The notes below the pieces were generated by a model, which saw nothing but the letters and a program-made list of their open reading frames with translations, did no database searches and was not told the origin of the DNA. The position numbers and the translations under genes were made by a program. Shown here one piece after another: positions 20,080 to 29,564 of a stretch of DNA of 64,000 nucleotides. Position 1 is the first letter of the stretch; every line of letters begins with the position of its first letter. This DNA is from Sacculina carcini (taxonomy: Eukaryota; Arthropoda; Thecostraca; Sacculinidae): NCBI GenBank assembly GCA_916048095.2, contig OU696595.1, positions 521,001-585,000 on the forward strand, read 5' to 3'.

Positions 20080-20918
20080 TGCACTTACAATTTTGGCTAT
20101 GAACATTACGAGTATCACATCCAACTACAGAATTTCTTAGATCAAGTGATGAGTGACAAGAGTATGTGTGACATAGAGTTTGACATTCTTGGTTTTTCAG
20201 AAACTAGACTTGATAAAGACATTGCCAACCTGTACAAAATTCCAAATTACTCAATGCATGGAATCTATCGTAACAGACATGGCGGGGGAGTTACTATGTA
20301 TGTGCGTGAAGCCTTCAATTCTAAAATGATAGATGATTGCTGTAGATATGAACCTCACATAGAGTCCGTTTGTGTTGAGGCTAGCCATAACAATAGCAAA
20401 TGTATGCTAATAAGAGTATATCGACCGCCAGATGGCAACTTCAACAGTTTTATCAGTGAATTAAACAATATATTTGAGTACAGTGTGCGCAGAAAAAACA
20501 AAGCTATATACTTTTTCGGGGACTGTAATATAAACTTACTTTCAAAAACAGCCATTCTCAAGAATTCGTAAATCTGATGCATAGTTATTCCATGTATTCG
20601 ACAACTATCAAACCCACCAGAGTATCTTATGATAGCTCTTCTCTTATTGATCATATGTGGAGCAATCAAGGAGAGCAAAATCTGGCCAATTATATCTTTT
20701 GCACAGATATATCTGACAATTTCCCAATTGTATCCTGTTTTCAAAGGTTTACTGATGTTCACCAAACTAAGGAAGTGTATGAGAGAAACTTTAGTCAAAG
20801 AAATATATATTTTTTTGTTGATGATATGTCGAGAGTGCATTGGAATGATTATAGTCAGTTTGATTGGCCAGACCAGGCATATAATGACTTCTTCGATAAA
20901 TTCAATGAAATATGCTAA
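20080..20918 (+). pseudogene. LINE ORF2 endonuclease domain remnant
   Basis: Apurinic-endonuclease blocks are legible: MNITSITSNY (about 20100), DILGFSETRLDKDI (about 20185), HGGGVTMYVRE (about 20280), LIRVYRPPDGNF (about 20410), FFGDCNINLL (about 20515), and after a stop at 20569 SSSLIDHMWSN and DISDNFPIVSCF (about 20710). It is broken by frameshifts near 20130 and stops at 20569 and 20916. The usual DH.P end of the domain reads DNFP here. It belongs with the RT pieces that follow. Confidence 0.65.
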
Positions 20919-20972
20919 GCGAATTTTCCTGTCAACTTGTAAAGCAGAAAAAAAGAAAAAAATTATCCCTAT

Positions 20973-21944
20973 TTGACAGCTGGGTTAGTAAAAAGTATCA
21001 GGGAGAAGAATAGGCTTGCTAGATTGGCACATAAATGGCCAATTTCCTACAAAGAGAAATATAAAAAATATAGAAACATGCTAACATCACTGTTAAGAAA
21101 TGCAAAGAACGTCTATTATAAGAACAAATTGAAAAAAACTAAGGAAATCCAAAAGAGTCATGGAAGGTTATTAACCAACTTTTGGGCAGAGAACAACGGT
21201 CTAATAACAAGACAATTGAACTTGATTCTGCTCCACTACATACTGTTTCTGACGCTCTCAATAATCATTTCATTACTCTAGTAGACAAGTCAGAATCTAA
21301 TAACGAATTCAACAGTGACAATTTTCGTAACTACCTTAACCCATCCTCAATGTAGTCTATGTTTTTACCTCCCTGTGATGTTTATGAGATAAGAAAACAC
21401 ATTCAAGCTCTCAAATCAAACTCTGCTGGATTTGACGAAATCACAGCAAAGATATTAAAAGTAGCCATAGATTACATAGTGGTTCCACTCACCAATATAG
21501 TTAACATCACATTTCGCTATGGAATCTTTCCCGATAGGCTCAAAATTGCTGAATCTTTACCTTTGTTCAAATCTGGGTCCAAGTCAGATTTGAATAATTA
21601 TAGACTAATATCCATTTTTCCTGCAATAAGCAAAATATTTGAGAAAGCCATAACGAACAGACTCGTCGGATTCCTAGAAAAAAACAGTTTTATCTCTAAA
21701 TGTCAGTTTGGCTTAAGAAAATATTGTTCCACTCAATCGGCCTTATTGAACTTTGTTTCTCATATTTATTATAAAATGGACGATAAATCTCACGTATCGG
21801 CAGTGTTCTTGGACATTGCAAAGGCATTCGATTCAATAGATCACCAGATACTACTTGCTAAATTATAGAATATTGGTTTAAGGGGACCCGTAAATAACCT
21901 CATCAAAAACAATCTAACCGAGCGCAAGCAAGCTGTTTTTTGCA
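20973..21944 (+). pseudogene. LINE ORF2 reverse transcriptase, first part
   Basis: Connector: KSIREKNRLARLAHKWP, YKKYRNMLTSLLRNAKN. RT: CDVYEIRKHIQALKSNSAGF, LPLFKSGSKSDLNNYRLIS, FLEKNSFISKCQFGLRK, SAVFLDIAKAFDSIDHQIL (21800-21860), then NNLTERKQAV (about 21907-21936). Stops lie at 21279 and 21866. The frame is cut at 21944 by an insertion with CATG on both sides. CR1/Jockey-like clade by eye. Confidence 0.7.
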
Positions 21945-22400
21945 TGTGGTATTGTTGGTCAGAAATTGAACGCTGTGCGAGGGAATGAATGCGAGTGTGA
22001 ATGCGTTTGCTGAGTTGAGCGAGAGTGTAGGAGAGCGTGTGCGTTTGCGAGCGTAGACTTGTGTGTCTACCTGTGTGTGTATGTGCGTCACTATATTCAT
22101 GCGTGTCATTCTACTTCGTGTTTGTATGTTTGTATGCAGCGTGTACTGGTGTTAGCGGCTGGTATGGAATGACGGGAGTGATGTTGTAGTGCTTTTCGTA
22201 AGGTGTGTTGTTATGTGTGGACTGGTCGGTGTAGTCTTCTGTGTGTTGTTTGTGTGGTTATAATTTATGCCAGCCTAGAGAGAAATTATTGCTCTACTGT
22301 GTACGAGTGAGTATTCATCTTGTTGTTGTTCAATCATATTTGTTGTCGTCAGCAATAGAGTTCATAATTTTACAAGGTAGTTTTGTTTTCGTGGTGTAAA
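21945..22400. mobile_element. 456-bp insertion in the LINE RT, CATG duplicated
   Basis: RT coding stops at ...GCATG (21944) and resumes at ATGGACATC (22401, preceded by AAAC), with CATG present at both joints. The inserted DNA is GTGTG-rich in its middle, with GAGTGTGAATGCG-like words and no coding potential. It has no inverted ends and no clear TG...CA LTR ends, so its class is unknown. Confidence 0.55.
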
Positions 22401-22493
22401 CATGGACATCAAACCACATTGCAATAACGTCTATTCTGATTATAAAGTGATTAAACACGATGTCCCACAGGGATCAATTCTGGGCCCCATTTT
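22401..22493 (+). pseudogene. LINE RT fragment with the VPQGSILGP block
   Basis: DIKPHCNNVYSDYKVIKH then DVPQGSILGPIL, the conserved block before the catalytic YADD. It is cut by a second insertion beginning with a (TTA)n run. Confidence 0.75.
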
Positions 22494-23371
22494 GTTATTA
22501 TTATTATTATTATTAATTACAGGCAAATCCAGTAGCATGGGAAGAGTGCAAGCACTATTACCACCCTAAGGTGGCCCCATGTACCGGAAGCGCCCAAAAG
22601 ATTAAGAGAGAAAGAGATTTCGAAAAGAAAAAAGTCTAGAAAGAGAGTTGGAAAGCAAATAATAAATAAATAACAATAAATAATAAACCATCATCCGATA
22701 ACAATCCATAATGTCACTCCGCCCACGTTCCTCAATAAATAATAACAATCAACAATAAACATGTGATTCAGTAAATAACAGCCATCAATAAATAAGAATA
22801 AACATTAATAAATAAGTAATAAATAACAATCAAAAACAATAAATATGATTTAATAAGAAACATCCAACAATAAATATAAATATGATTCAATAAGTAACAA
22901 CAACACAAATAAATATGATTCAATAAGTAACAACACAAATAAATATGATTCAATAAACAACAACACCAATAAATACGATTCAATAAACAACAACAAAAAT
23001 AAATATGATTCAATAAACAACAACAACAATAAATATGATTCAATAAACAACAACAGCCAACACTGAGTAAAAGTATAATTTAATAAATAACAACAACCAA
23101 TAATAAATAGTAATGAATAGAGAGTAGAATAAGAATAAATATAAATAAATAGAAAATAAATAACAATAAGCATGAATAAATAACAATAAGCATGAAGAAA
23201 TAACAATAAATATGAATAAATATACAATTAATAAGACTCAACAGTCAATTCCACTCTTTCAGTAGCATTTCATTTACTTTGGCCTTGAATTTCTCCAAAT
23301 TGTTCTGCGAGAAAGCCTGTGAAGCCACGGTAAGCTAAGGTACGGTAAGCGGTGAAGCTACGGCTTGTTCT
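22494..23371 (-). mobile_element. ~880-bp retroposon-like insertion with AT-rich tandem body
   Basis: It starts with (TTA)n then CAGGCAAATCC, i.e. on the minus strand a 3' end reading TTTGCCTG then a (TAA)n tail, suggesting a minus-strand retroposon. The same tail type occurs at 26583-26605. The body 22640-23230 is AT-rich; between about 22850 and 23060 a ~30-bp unit (AATAAATATGATTCAATAA plus CAACAACA) is repeated about seven times. RT coding resumes at about 23372. Confidence 0.5.
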
Positions 23372-23470
23372 TGGTATACGTTAATTATATCGTAAACACC
23401 ACCAGCGGTGTCCAAGTAACAATGTACGCTGATGACACAGTTTTGTTGTGTCAGACTGTGGTTAGTGCGG
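23372..23470 (+). pseudogene. LINE RT fragment with YADD catalytic motif
   Basis: VYVNYIVNTTSGVQVTMY then ADDTVLLCQT. It continues the RT of 22401-22493 after the insertion and ends near 23470. The YADD motif is intact although the gene is fragmented. Confidence 0.75.
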
Positions 23471-23489
23471 GTATTAATTGTTGTATATT

Positions 23490-26420
23490 TGTATACTAGC
23501 ATAAAAACCCGCCCGTTGTGCGGAACAATTAATAAAAATCTTGCAAATTAAAAAATTTATATGGCAAACTCATAAAAACCTTAATCAATCGAAAAGTCTA
23601 AATTTCATTATTTTTAATTATATTTGGACAAAATATTTTCCCTCAGCCCGCCTCATATTTAAACCCGTCCGACGTGCGGAATAATTCAGAACTCGAACAC
23701 GATCCGATCTGGACCTTGAAGTCAAATCCATTAGTTTTCTATATGAATTCATTCTACACGGTGAAATTGAATGTCATATTGTCTATAGTTGATGCCCCCG
23801 GGACATTTTTATTTCATAAAAATGAGCCATCGCTTCGTTTGCGTTTGAAGCTTCTGATCTATACCATTGAACCCGCGCAATTATGTCACCTCATATTCAA
23901 CTATACATATACAGACAGGCAGATAATTTCTTTTATGTATATACATATAAGAAATATATATGTATATATATATATACTAGCATTTAAACCCTCCCGTTGT
24001 GCGGAACAATTCATAAAAATATTGCAAATTAAAAATAAATAAGGCAAACTCATGAAAACCTTAATCAATTAAAAAATCAAAATTTCATTATTTTTAACTT
24101 TATTTTGACAAAATATTTTCACTCAGCCCGCCTCATATTTATCACCCGCACGACGTGAGGAATAATTCAGAACTCGAACACAATCCGTTCTGGTTTTTGA
24201 AGTCAAATCCATTAGTTTTGTATATGAATTCATTCTACACGGTGAAATTGAACGTTTTATTGCTGCCCGCGGGACATTTTTATTTCATAAAAATGAGCCA
24301 TCGCTTCGTTTGCGTTTGAAGCCCCTGATCATTGAACCAGCGAACCATGAACCAGCGCAATTATGTCACCTCATATTCAAGCATACATACACAGACAGAC
24401 AGATAATTTCTTCTTTATGTATATATATAGCATTAAAACCCGCCCGTTGTGCGGAGCGATTCATAACATGAAATTCATATTCAATTCATAAAAAATATGG
24501 AAAAATAAAAATGAAATAGGGTACACTCATAAAAATATTAATCAATTGAAAATTATAAGTTTAATTATTTTTATTTCGACAAAATATTTCCCCTCAGTCC
24601 GCCTGAGTCATTTTTAAACCCGCCCGTCGTGATGAATAATTCAGAACTCGAACACGATCCGTTCTGGATCTTGAAGTCAAATCCATTGGTTTTGTGTATG
24701 GATTAATTCTACAGGGTAAATTGAACGTTATATTGTCTATAGTTGCTGCCCGCGGAGCATTTTTATTTGTATAAAAATACCTTTTTTTAAATGAACCATT
24801 TGAAAAAAATGAACTAAAAAATGGAAACACCTTTTTTAAACCCGCCCGTCGTGCGGAACAATTCATACAATAAAATTCATATTTGAAGTCAAATCCATTG
24901 GTTTTGTGTATGGATTAATTCTACAGGGAAAATTGAACGTTCTATTGTCTACAGTTGCTGCCCGCGGAAAATTTTTATTTAATTTTTTTTTAAATGAAAC
25001 ATTTGAAAAAATGACCTAAAAACACTTTTTTAAACCCACCCGTCGTGCGGAACAATTCATACAATAAAATTCATATCAAATCCATAAAATATAGTGAATA
25101 CAAATTGAAAACCAAAAAATGTAACCTATAAATATCTTAACCAATAGAAAAGTCTAAATGTGAATATTTTTGTTCTTATTTTGACAAATATTATCCCTCA
25201 ACCCGCCTGATATATAAATCTGCCCGTCGTGTGGTATAATTCAGAACACAAACACGAAACAAACAATGAAAGATGATGAAATATTTTCATCAGAATGTTT
25301 CCAAACTATATTTATTACTTAACATCATTCCCCAATATCATTTGCTTAAGTACTATTTCGCTTTTACCGCTAAAATATTTATTGTTAAAATTTATATATT
25401 TTCCGCTATCATTAAAACCCAATATAACCTGAGTCAAACCTACCCAACCCAACCCAACCATTCAATCTTGACCGCTCTCAGCCTAGTCTGAGGTGATTTA
25501 ACTTATTAGTTTGTGATCACAAAATATACTGATGCGATCATAATTTGTAATCAGAAGACTGAGATTATCTACCCCAGGGGTCCCAAACACGCGGCCCACC
25601 AATACTTTTCTCTCAACCCGCCAATATAGTATCGGGACCAAACTGTAAGGCAGCTAAATTCACATTTGTTGCATAATGCGATATAATTATACACCATTAT
25701 CATATTATCTCATAATTCCCGGTTAATGCTTCCACTAATGCATCATATTCATACAGTTGTTATTTTTTGGATTACACCGATATTACAGCCCTTGATATTA
25801 CAGCCGATATTATATTATGCAATCTATATTCTGCTACGTATTATTCCTAATACATATATCATCAGATCGCAAAATATATTTAAAGGCTCACATCATTCTC
25901 CAAAATCATTTGCTTAAGAGCTATTCTACTTTTATCGCTAGAATATTTACTGCTAGCAAAATATCATATACCTCGCTATCATTTAAACCCACTCTTTATA
26001 GATACATTTAATTCGCCCGTCGTGCGGAACAGTTCATAAAATATAATTAATATTCAATTCATAAAAAAATTAGTGCAAATTGAAAAAGAAAAACAAACCC
26101 ACAGGAAAGTTATAGCTAATATAAAAGTCTAAATGTGAAATTTATGTTTCAATTTAGAAAACATGTTTTTCCACAACCCGCCTCATATTTAAAGCTGCCC
26201 GTCGTGCGGAATAAATCAGAACTCAAAAACGAAACAAACACAAATAAAATGGATGAAAAACGACCAATAGAAAGGTCAAATTTGTAAATTCTTGTTTTAA
26301 TTATTGACGATGTTTTTCCCTCAACACTACTCAAATTCACACCCGTCCTTCGTGTGTAGTAATTCAGACGTGTAACACTATCAAAACAATGAAACATCTC
26401 TATAATTCGAGATTAATGCT
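23490..26420. repeat. Interspersed AT-rich repeat field with GC-rich CGCCCGTCGTGCGG box (left block)
   Basis: Head-to-tail diverged units begin AGCATTAAAACCCGCCCG and contain a second form CCGCCTCATATTTAAACCCG. Some end in CAGACAGACAGATAATTTC then TATATA. The GC box lies near 23512, 23668, 23993, 24148, 24440, 24622, 24843, 25038, 25222, 26011, 26195 and 26343. The units resemble 3'-end pieces of RTE-type LINEs or dependent SINEs, but no coding part is present. The assignment is an inference from unit ends only. Confidence 0.6.
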
Positions 26421-26887
26421 TCCTCTAAAACAGCATATGCATATACTTGGCATTGCATGATATTACAACCCGTATCCTTATGCAACTCAAGCGTATGCAA
26501 CTTGAAATTAAACCAATTAAATTACACAGTAAAATTCATTAGCTTACTTTGTTCCTTAGTTATTCGATATCATTATTTTTTATTATTATTATTATTCCAG
26601 GCAATTTGTATTTACACAGTCATGTATGGAATCCCAAAGAACATCTGTAGAAACGAACGAACATCCATGTAACACAAAGAGGGTAAACATCGTGAACAAT
26701 ATACATAAATGGATTGTACAAGTCTATCATAGGCATATGATTTTGACATTTGTACATCATAAAACGCGTTATAATCGGGGTATTTATATACGGTAAAGGA
26801 CGCAGTGCTATAGCAGCTGGTCAGAAATTTACAGGAGGACACAGTGGTAGTACAGCTGGTCATGGAGGATACCAACGTTCCGATGGC
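26421..26887. other. Retroposon tail and Gly-rich-like flank left of the RT element
   Basis: 26583-26605 holds (TTA)n followed by CCAGGCAATTTG, a reversed retroposon tail. At 26795-26885 a + frame reads GKGRSAIAAGQKFTGGHSGS then TAGHGGYQRSDGR, which resembles the Gly/His/Ser-rich gene at 14437-15333 in composition and in short words (GGAGGACAC.GTGG). It runs straight into the RT element terminus. Confidence 0.4.
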
Positions 26888-28841
26888 CGTCTGACGTGTC
26901 TGACGTGTCTAACCCGACTGACGCCACTCCGTTGGCGGGCCAACGGCCCATCACCACTGAGTGGCGTTGTTGTGGGTCTTGACGGGCGTCAGCCGGGTTG
27001 ACACGTGATGGAACATAGGCCATACGGAACGGGCGTTGAAATGCACGTGTGTTGAAGAGTGGCAATAGCGCAGGTGAAACACGACGGCGGCTTAAATTAT
27101 ACAGGACGGCAACGTTGTCAGTTAAAATTAAAGGGCACATGTATCCACTTGCGTAAGCGGCGACCAATCCCAGAATGGCTGCTCGTTGCTCCGCATCGTA
27201 GATATGCGGGCTGTGCGTATTCGGCAGTGTCCACGTTTGTTGAGATGGTGTGGCGATGCCTAAGGCTTGTTGAGAGGCATCTGTTGCAATGATGCAATCT
27301 ACCGCTGGCACCGGTTGCACAGGGCGAAGGTTCCCGAGCATGATGCTTGCCGTTGCGAGTCGCGTTGGTTGAAAAAGCGCAAGCGAGGCATAGGTTGTAG
27401 GCAGACGTAAAGTGCGACATAAAAACGACAAGTATCCCGCCAAGCGACGACGCCATGTATGTGATTGTTGGGGGGCTATTTGACAAGCACATTGTAATTG
27501 ACGTTTCACACGGGGTGTGATATCAATTGTGGCTTGAGCACCGCCGGTGATGATGAACCCCAAGAAATCCATGGTAGTAGCCGGTTGAAATTGTGATTTT
27601 GCTACATTAAGCTGAACACGCCATTGGCGAAGATAAGTGTGTACTTGATGGAGTTGATGTGCCGGGCCAATGACCAGAAAGTCATCTAGATTTGCCAGGC
27701 ATCTGAGAGACAGTACTCGTTCCAGTGCTCGGGCGATTGCCATACTGATGGTCTGCATTAATGCAGGTGCCGAGGCTAAACCCATTGGCAACCGTCGCCA
27801 TTGGTACATCTTGTGCCGGTATGATACGTTGAGTAGCGACGACAGTCCTGGGTGCAGTGGTAGTTGGAAGAAGCCATGGCGCAGGTCAAATTTGACCATA
27901 CGCCAAGACGGGTGAGTAGCCAACAAAGCCACTGCTTCAGCAGGACGCGGAAGTCGTATACTGTAGTGAGGCACATATGGCGTCAATGGTGAAAGGTCAT
28001 ACAAAACTCTTGCTGTGCCGTTGGGTTTTGCGATAGCAAACAATCTGAACACGGGCCCGTGGCGAGACGTGGTTTCGGCCAGAATATTATGCTGGACCAG
28101 TTGTGGGATAAGACGGTCGAGAAAAGCCGTGGGCTTGGTCGGTTGCCATGTACTGCGCGCTGCCGGCGCGATCGTCGTTCGTATCCCGTTGGTCAACATG
28201 TTGCGGACATGTGCTGGGAAGAACGGTTGTGCTGGCAACGGATGAAGGCCCTGCATGTCCGGCAAGGTCAGCTGTTGATATCGGCGTGCGGTAGGTGGAC
28301 GCAGGCAGGGAAGAAGGGACGGCTGGTCCTCCGCGCTGGTCTCTGATGTAGTCGATGGTGACGTAAGCGCAGGCGTTGTAGTCGCGTTGGCTATTGCTTG
28401 GTGTTCATGCCATTGGAGTGACATAATCATGCCATGGTCTTTGATGGCCCTATCCCGTGCTGCTGGCTCGAGAAGATCGGCAGGCAGGTCTTCGAGGGCT
28501 TCTGCGGCGGCATTGACGGCATCGTCGCTAAGTGTAGTGTCGAGTAGATCGTCGAGCCAGTGTGATGACGTTGGTAACAGTTCATGGTAGGTTGGCGACG
28601 ATTGTGACGGGCTGCGCAGCAGTGACGTGATTGGCTGGCCATCAGGCAAGCCGTCGGCGAGAGGCGCGAGGCTTGCCAGCTGCTCCCAGACCGCCTCAAG
28701 GGCGACCCGGGGATTGTCGAGGTCGAAGACTGGGCTTGATGCCCTTACCTCGACCGCGCGGGAGCCGTCGTCCAGGGGAGCGAGGCTGTCGGCGCGCTGG
28801 GTAGCGCCGGGTGGCCGGTTGCAGGTGTTCCGCGGGTACAT
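26829..28841 (-). CDS. ORF2: reverse transcriptase-RNase H of the compact element
   Basis: 670 codons from ATG 28841. Residues about 1-180 are acidic, Ala/Ser/Pro-rich and unrecognised. RT spans about 215-440: FRLFAIAKPNGTARVLYDLS, WRMVKFDLRHGFFQLPLHPG, YQWRRLPMGLASAPALMQ, the catalytic box LANLDDFLVIG (LDD at about 27682-27690, so xLDD rather than YxDD), and MDFLGFII. RNase H spans about 510-630: CIIATDASQQALGIA, HIYDAEQRAAILG, LILTDNVAVLYN, and MAYVPSRVNPADA. The frame is intact, reads through the 35-bp terminal repeat (VGLDTSDTSD) and stops in flanking DNA, so the native C-terminus is uncertain. It overlaps ORF1 by 146 bp in another frame. The protein would copy element RNA and degrade the RNA strand. 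Confidence 0.8.
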   Translation of the reverse strand: MYPRNTCNRPPGATQRADSLAPLDDGSRAVEVRASSPVFDLDNPRVALEAVWEQLASLAPLADGLPDGQPITSLLRSPSQSSPTYHELLPTSSHWLDDLLDTTLSDDAVNAAAEALEDLPADLLEPAARDRAIKDHGMIMSLQWHEHQAIANATTTPALTSPSTTSETSAEDQPSLLPCLRPPTARRYQQLTLPDMQGLHPLPAQPFFPAHVRNMLTNGIRTTIAPAARSTWQPTKPTAFLDRLIPQLVQHNILAETTSRHGPVFRLFAIAKPNGTARVLYDLSPLTPYVPHYSIRLPRPAEAVALLATHPSWRMVKFDLRHGFFQLPLHPGLSSLLNVSYRHKMYQWRRLPMGLASAPALMQTISMAIARALERVLSLRCLANLDDFLVIGPAHQLHQVHTYLRQWRVQLNVAKSQFQPATTMDFLGFIITGGAQATIDITPRVKRQLQCACQIAPQQSHTWRRRLAGYLSFLCRTLRLPTTYASLALFQPTRLATASIMLGNLRPVQPVPAVDCIIATDASQQALGIATPSQQTWTLPNTHSPHIYDAEQRAAILGLVAAYASGYMCPLILTDNVAVLYNLSRRRVSPALLPLFNTRAFQRPFRMAYVPSRVNPADARQDPQQRHSVVMGRWPANGVASVGLDTSDTSDGHRNVGILHDQLYYHCVLL
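26888..26922 (-). repeat. 35-bp terminal repeat, 3' end of the RT element
   Basis: By eye an exact direct copy of 29530-29564. It contains two tandem copies of the word CTGACGTGT. ORF2 reads through it and terminates 59 bp beyond it, in the flank. Confidence 0.85.
26903..27006. other. Nested inverted repeats at the 3' end of the RT element
   Basis: Arm 26903-26925 pairs with 26985-27006 (about 20 of 23 positions). Inside, ACGCCACTC (26921-26929) pairs perfectly with GAGTGGCGT (26959-26967), and CCGTTGG (26929-26935) with CCAACGG (26940-26946) around a 4-nt loop. The outer arm overlaps the terminal direct repeat on one side and the codons for RVNPADA on the other, so one sequence serves as RNase H code and as complement to the terminal repeat. 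Confidence 0.75.
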
Positions 28842-29451
28842 CCAGATCTAGCAATCGTGCTTCTGCTGAATTTTCGCAATGGATGGCAGCCGTCCACCCA
28901 TAAAGCGCTGCCGTGAGCAGTGTCTTGAGCCGGTTCTTAAACCAGTGCTGCTCTCCACTGGGTAGATGGTGATAAACGTCGGCCAAGTTGAGGATTGCGC
29001 GATATTCGTGAAGATCGCGTTGCTTGAGGGTTACTCGGCGAGCGTCGACAAATTCACGCAAGCGGGCCGCCCAACGAGTCACTGCTCCCTGCGTAGGTAG
29101 CGTCGACGCCGTTGACGTTGTGTCGGACACTGCGCGAGGCAGTTCGTGAACCTCGTCCGGTTCGTCGTCGTCTAGGTCTTCAAGGCCTGGTATATCGGCG
29201 AATGACGCCGGCCTGGGTGCACTCACCTGTGGTGTTGGTGTAGGCTCCACGTTGAGGCGGCTCATCACCGCGTCGATCTTTTCCACCAGCGTGGAAGCCC
29301 ACGCTGGTGGGCGGCTTCGCGTGCCGCGCTGCGTGGCGGGCGTTGATGGTGGCGGCGAGCTTCTGGACGGAGCAACCGGAGACACTGTTGCGGCGGCCGC
29401 TCCAAGACAATTGTCGGTAGTATCTCCGCGCGTGACCTCCCCACCCGGCAT
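28696..29451 (-). CDS. ORF1: putative Gag-like nucleic-acid-binding protein of the compact element
   Basis: 251 codons from ATG 29451 (an in-frame TTG lies four codons upstream). The N-terminus is Ser/Pro/Thr-rich (SRSSPPPSTPATQRG). The middle is acidic (GLEDLDDDEPDEVHEL), then a helical block has WAARLREFVDARRV, KNRLKTLLTAALYGWTAAIH, and LDLDVPAEHLQPATRR. The C-terminal ~40 residues are strongly basic (RRQPRSPGRRLPRGRGKG), suited to RNA binding. There is no CCHC knuckle. Position before an overlapping RT ORF suggests a Gag-like role, as in DIRS-type elements; this is inference. The frame is intact. Confidence 0.65.
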   Translation of the reverse strand: MPGGEVTRGDTTDNCLGAAAATVSPVAPSRSSPPPSTPATQRGTRSRPPAWASTLVEKIDAVMSRLNVEPTPTPQVSAPRPASFADIPGLEDLDDDEPDEVHELPRAVSDTTSTASTLPTQGAVTRWAARLREFVDARRVTLKQRDLHEYRAILNLADVYHHLPSGEQHWFKNRLKTLLTAALYGWTAAIHCENSAEARLLDLDVPAEHLQPATRRYPARRQPRSPGRRLPRGRGKGIKPSLRPRQSPGRP

Positions 29452-29529
29452 GCCTGGGGGCAAGGAGCGTGACTACTGCCGGTGAAAGCCGGCGTACTCA
29501 ACGTAACGCAGAGGGACGGAGTAAAAACA

Positions 29530-29564
29530 CGTCTGACGTGTCTGACGTGTCTAACCCGACTGAC
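29530..29564 (-). repeat. 35-bp terminal repeat, 5' end of the RT element
   Basis: Direct copy of 26888-26922, 78 bp upstream of the ORF1 ATG. Beyond it (29565 on) lies the AT-rich repeat field. Confidence 0.85.

Larger units (their letters stand above)
26888..29564 (-). mobile_element. Compact RT-RNase H retroelement with 35-bp terminal direct repeats
   Basis: A 35-bp sequence is repeated at 26888-26922 and 29530-29564 in the same orientation. Each copy contains a tandem CTGACGTGT. Between them, on the minus strand, are ORF1 (29451-28696) and an overlapping RT-RNase H ORF2 (28841-26829). No protease, integrase, endonuclease or tyrosine recombinase is seen in 2677 bp. The RT-RH style (NLDDF, MGLASAPALMQ, YVPSRVNPADA) is closest, by eye, to DIRS-like elements and hepadnavirus-type polymerases rather than to Ty3/gypsy or LINEs. 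The 3' end carries nested inverted repeats. No simple target duplication was found. It could be an internally deleted DIRS relative that lost its recombinase, or a distinct family. Confidence 0.6.

Noticed and set aside
26888-29564. Hammerhead ribozyme (retrozyme) in the CTGACGTGT terminal repeats
   Set aside because: The catalytic core CTGANGA...GAAA is not present; only the CTGA part matches.
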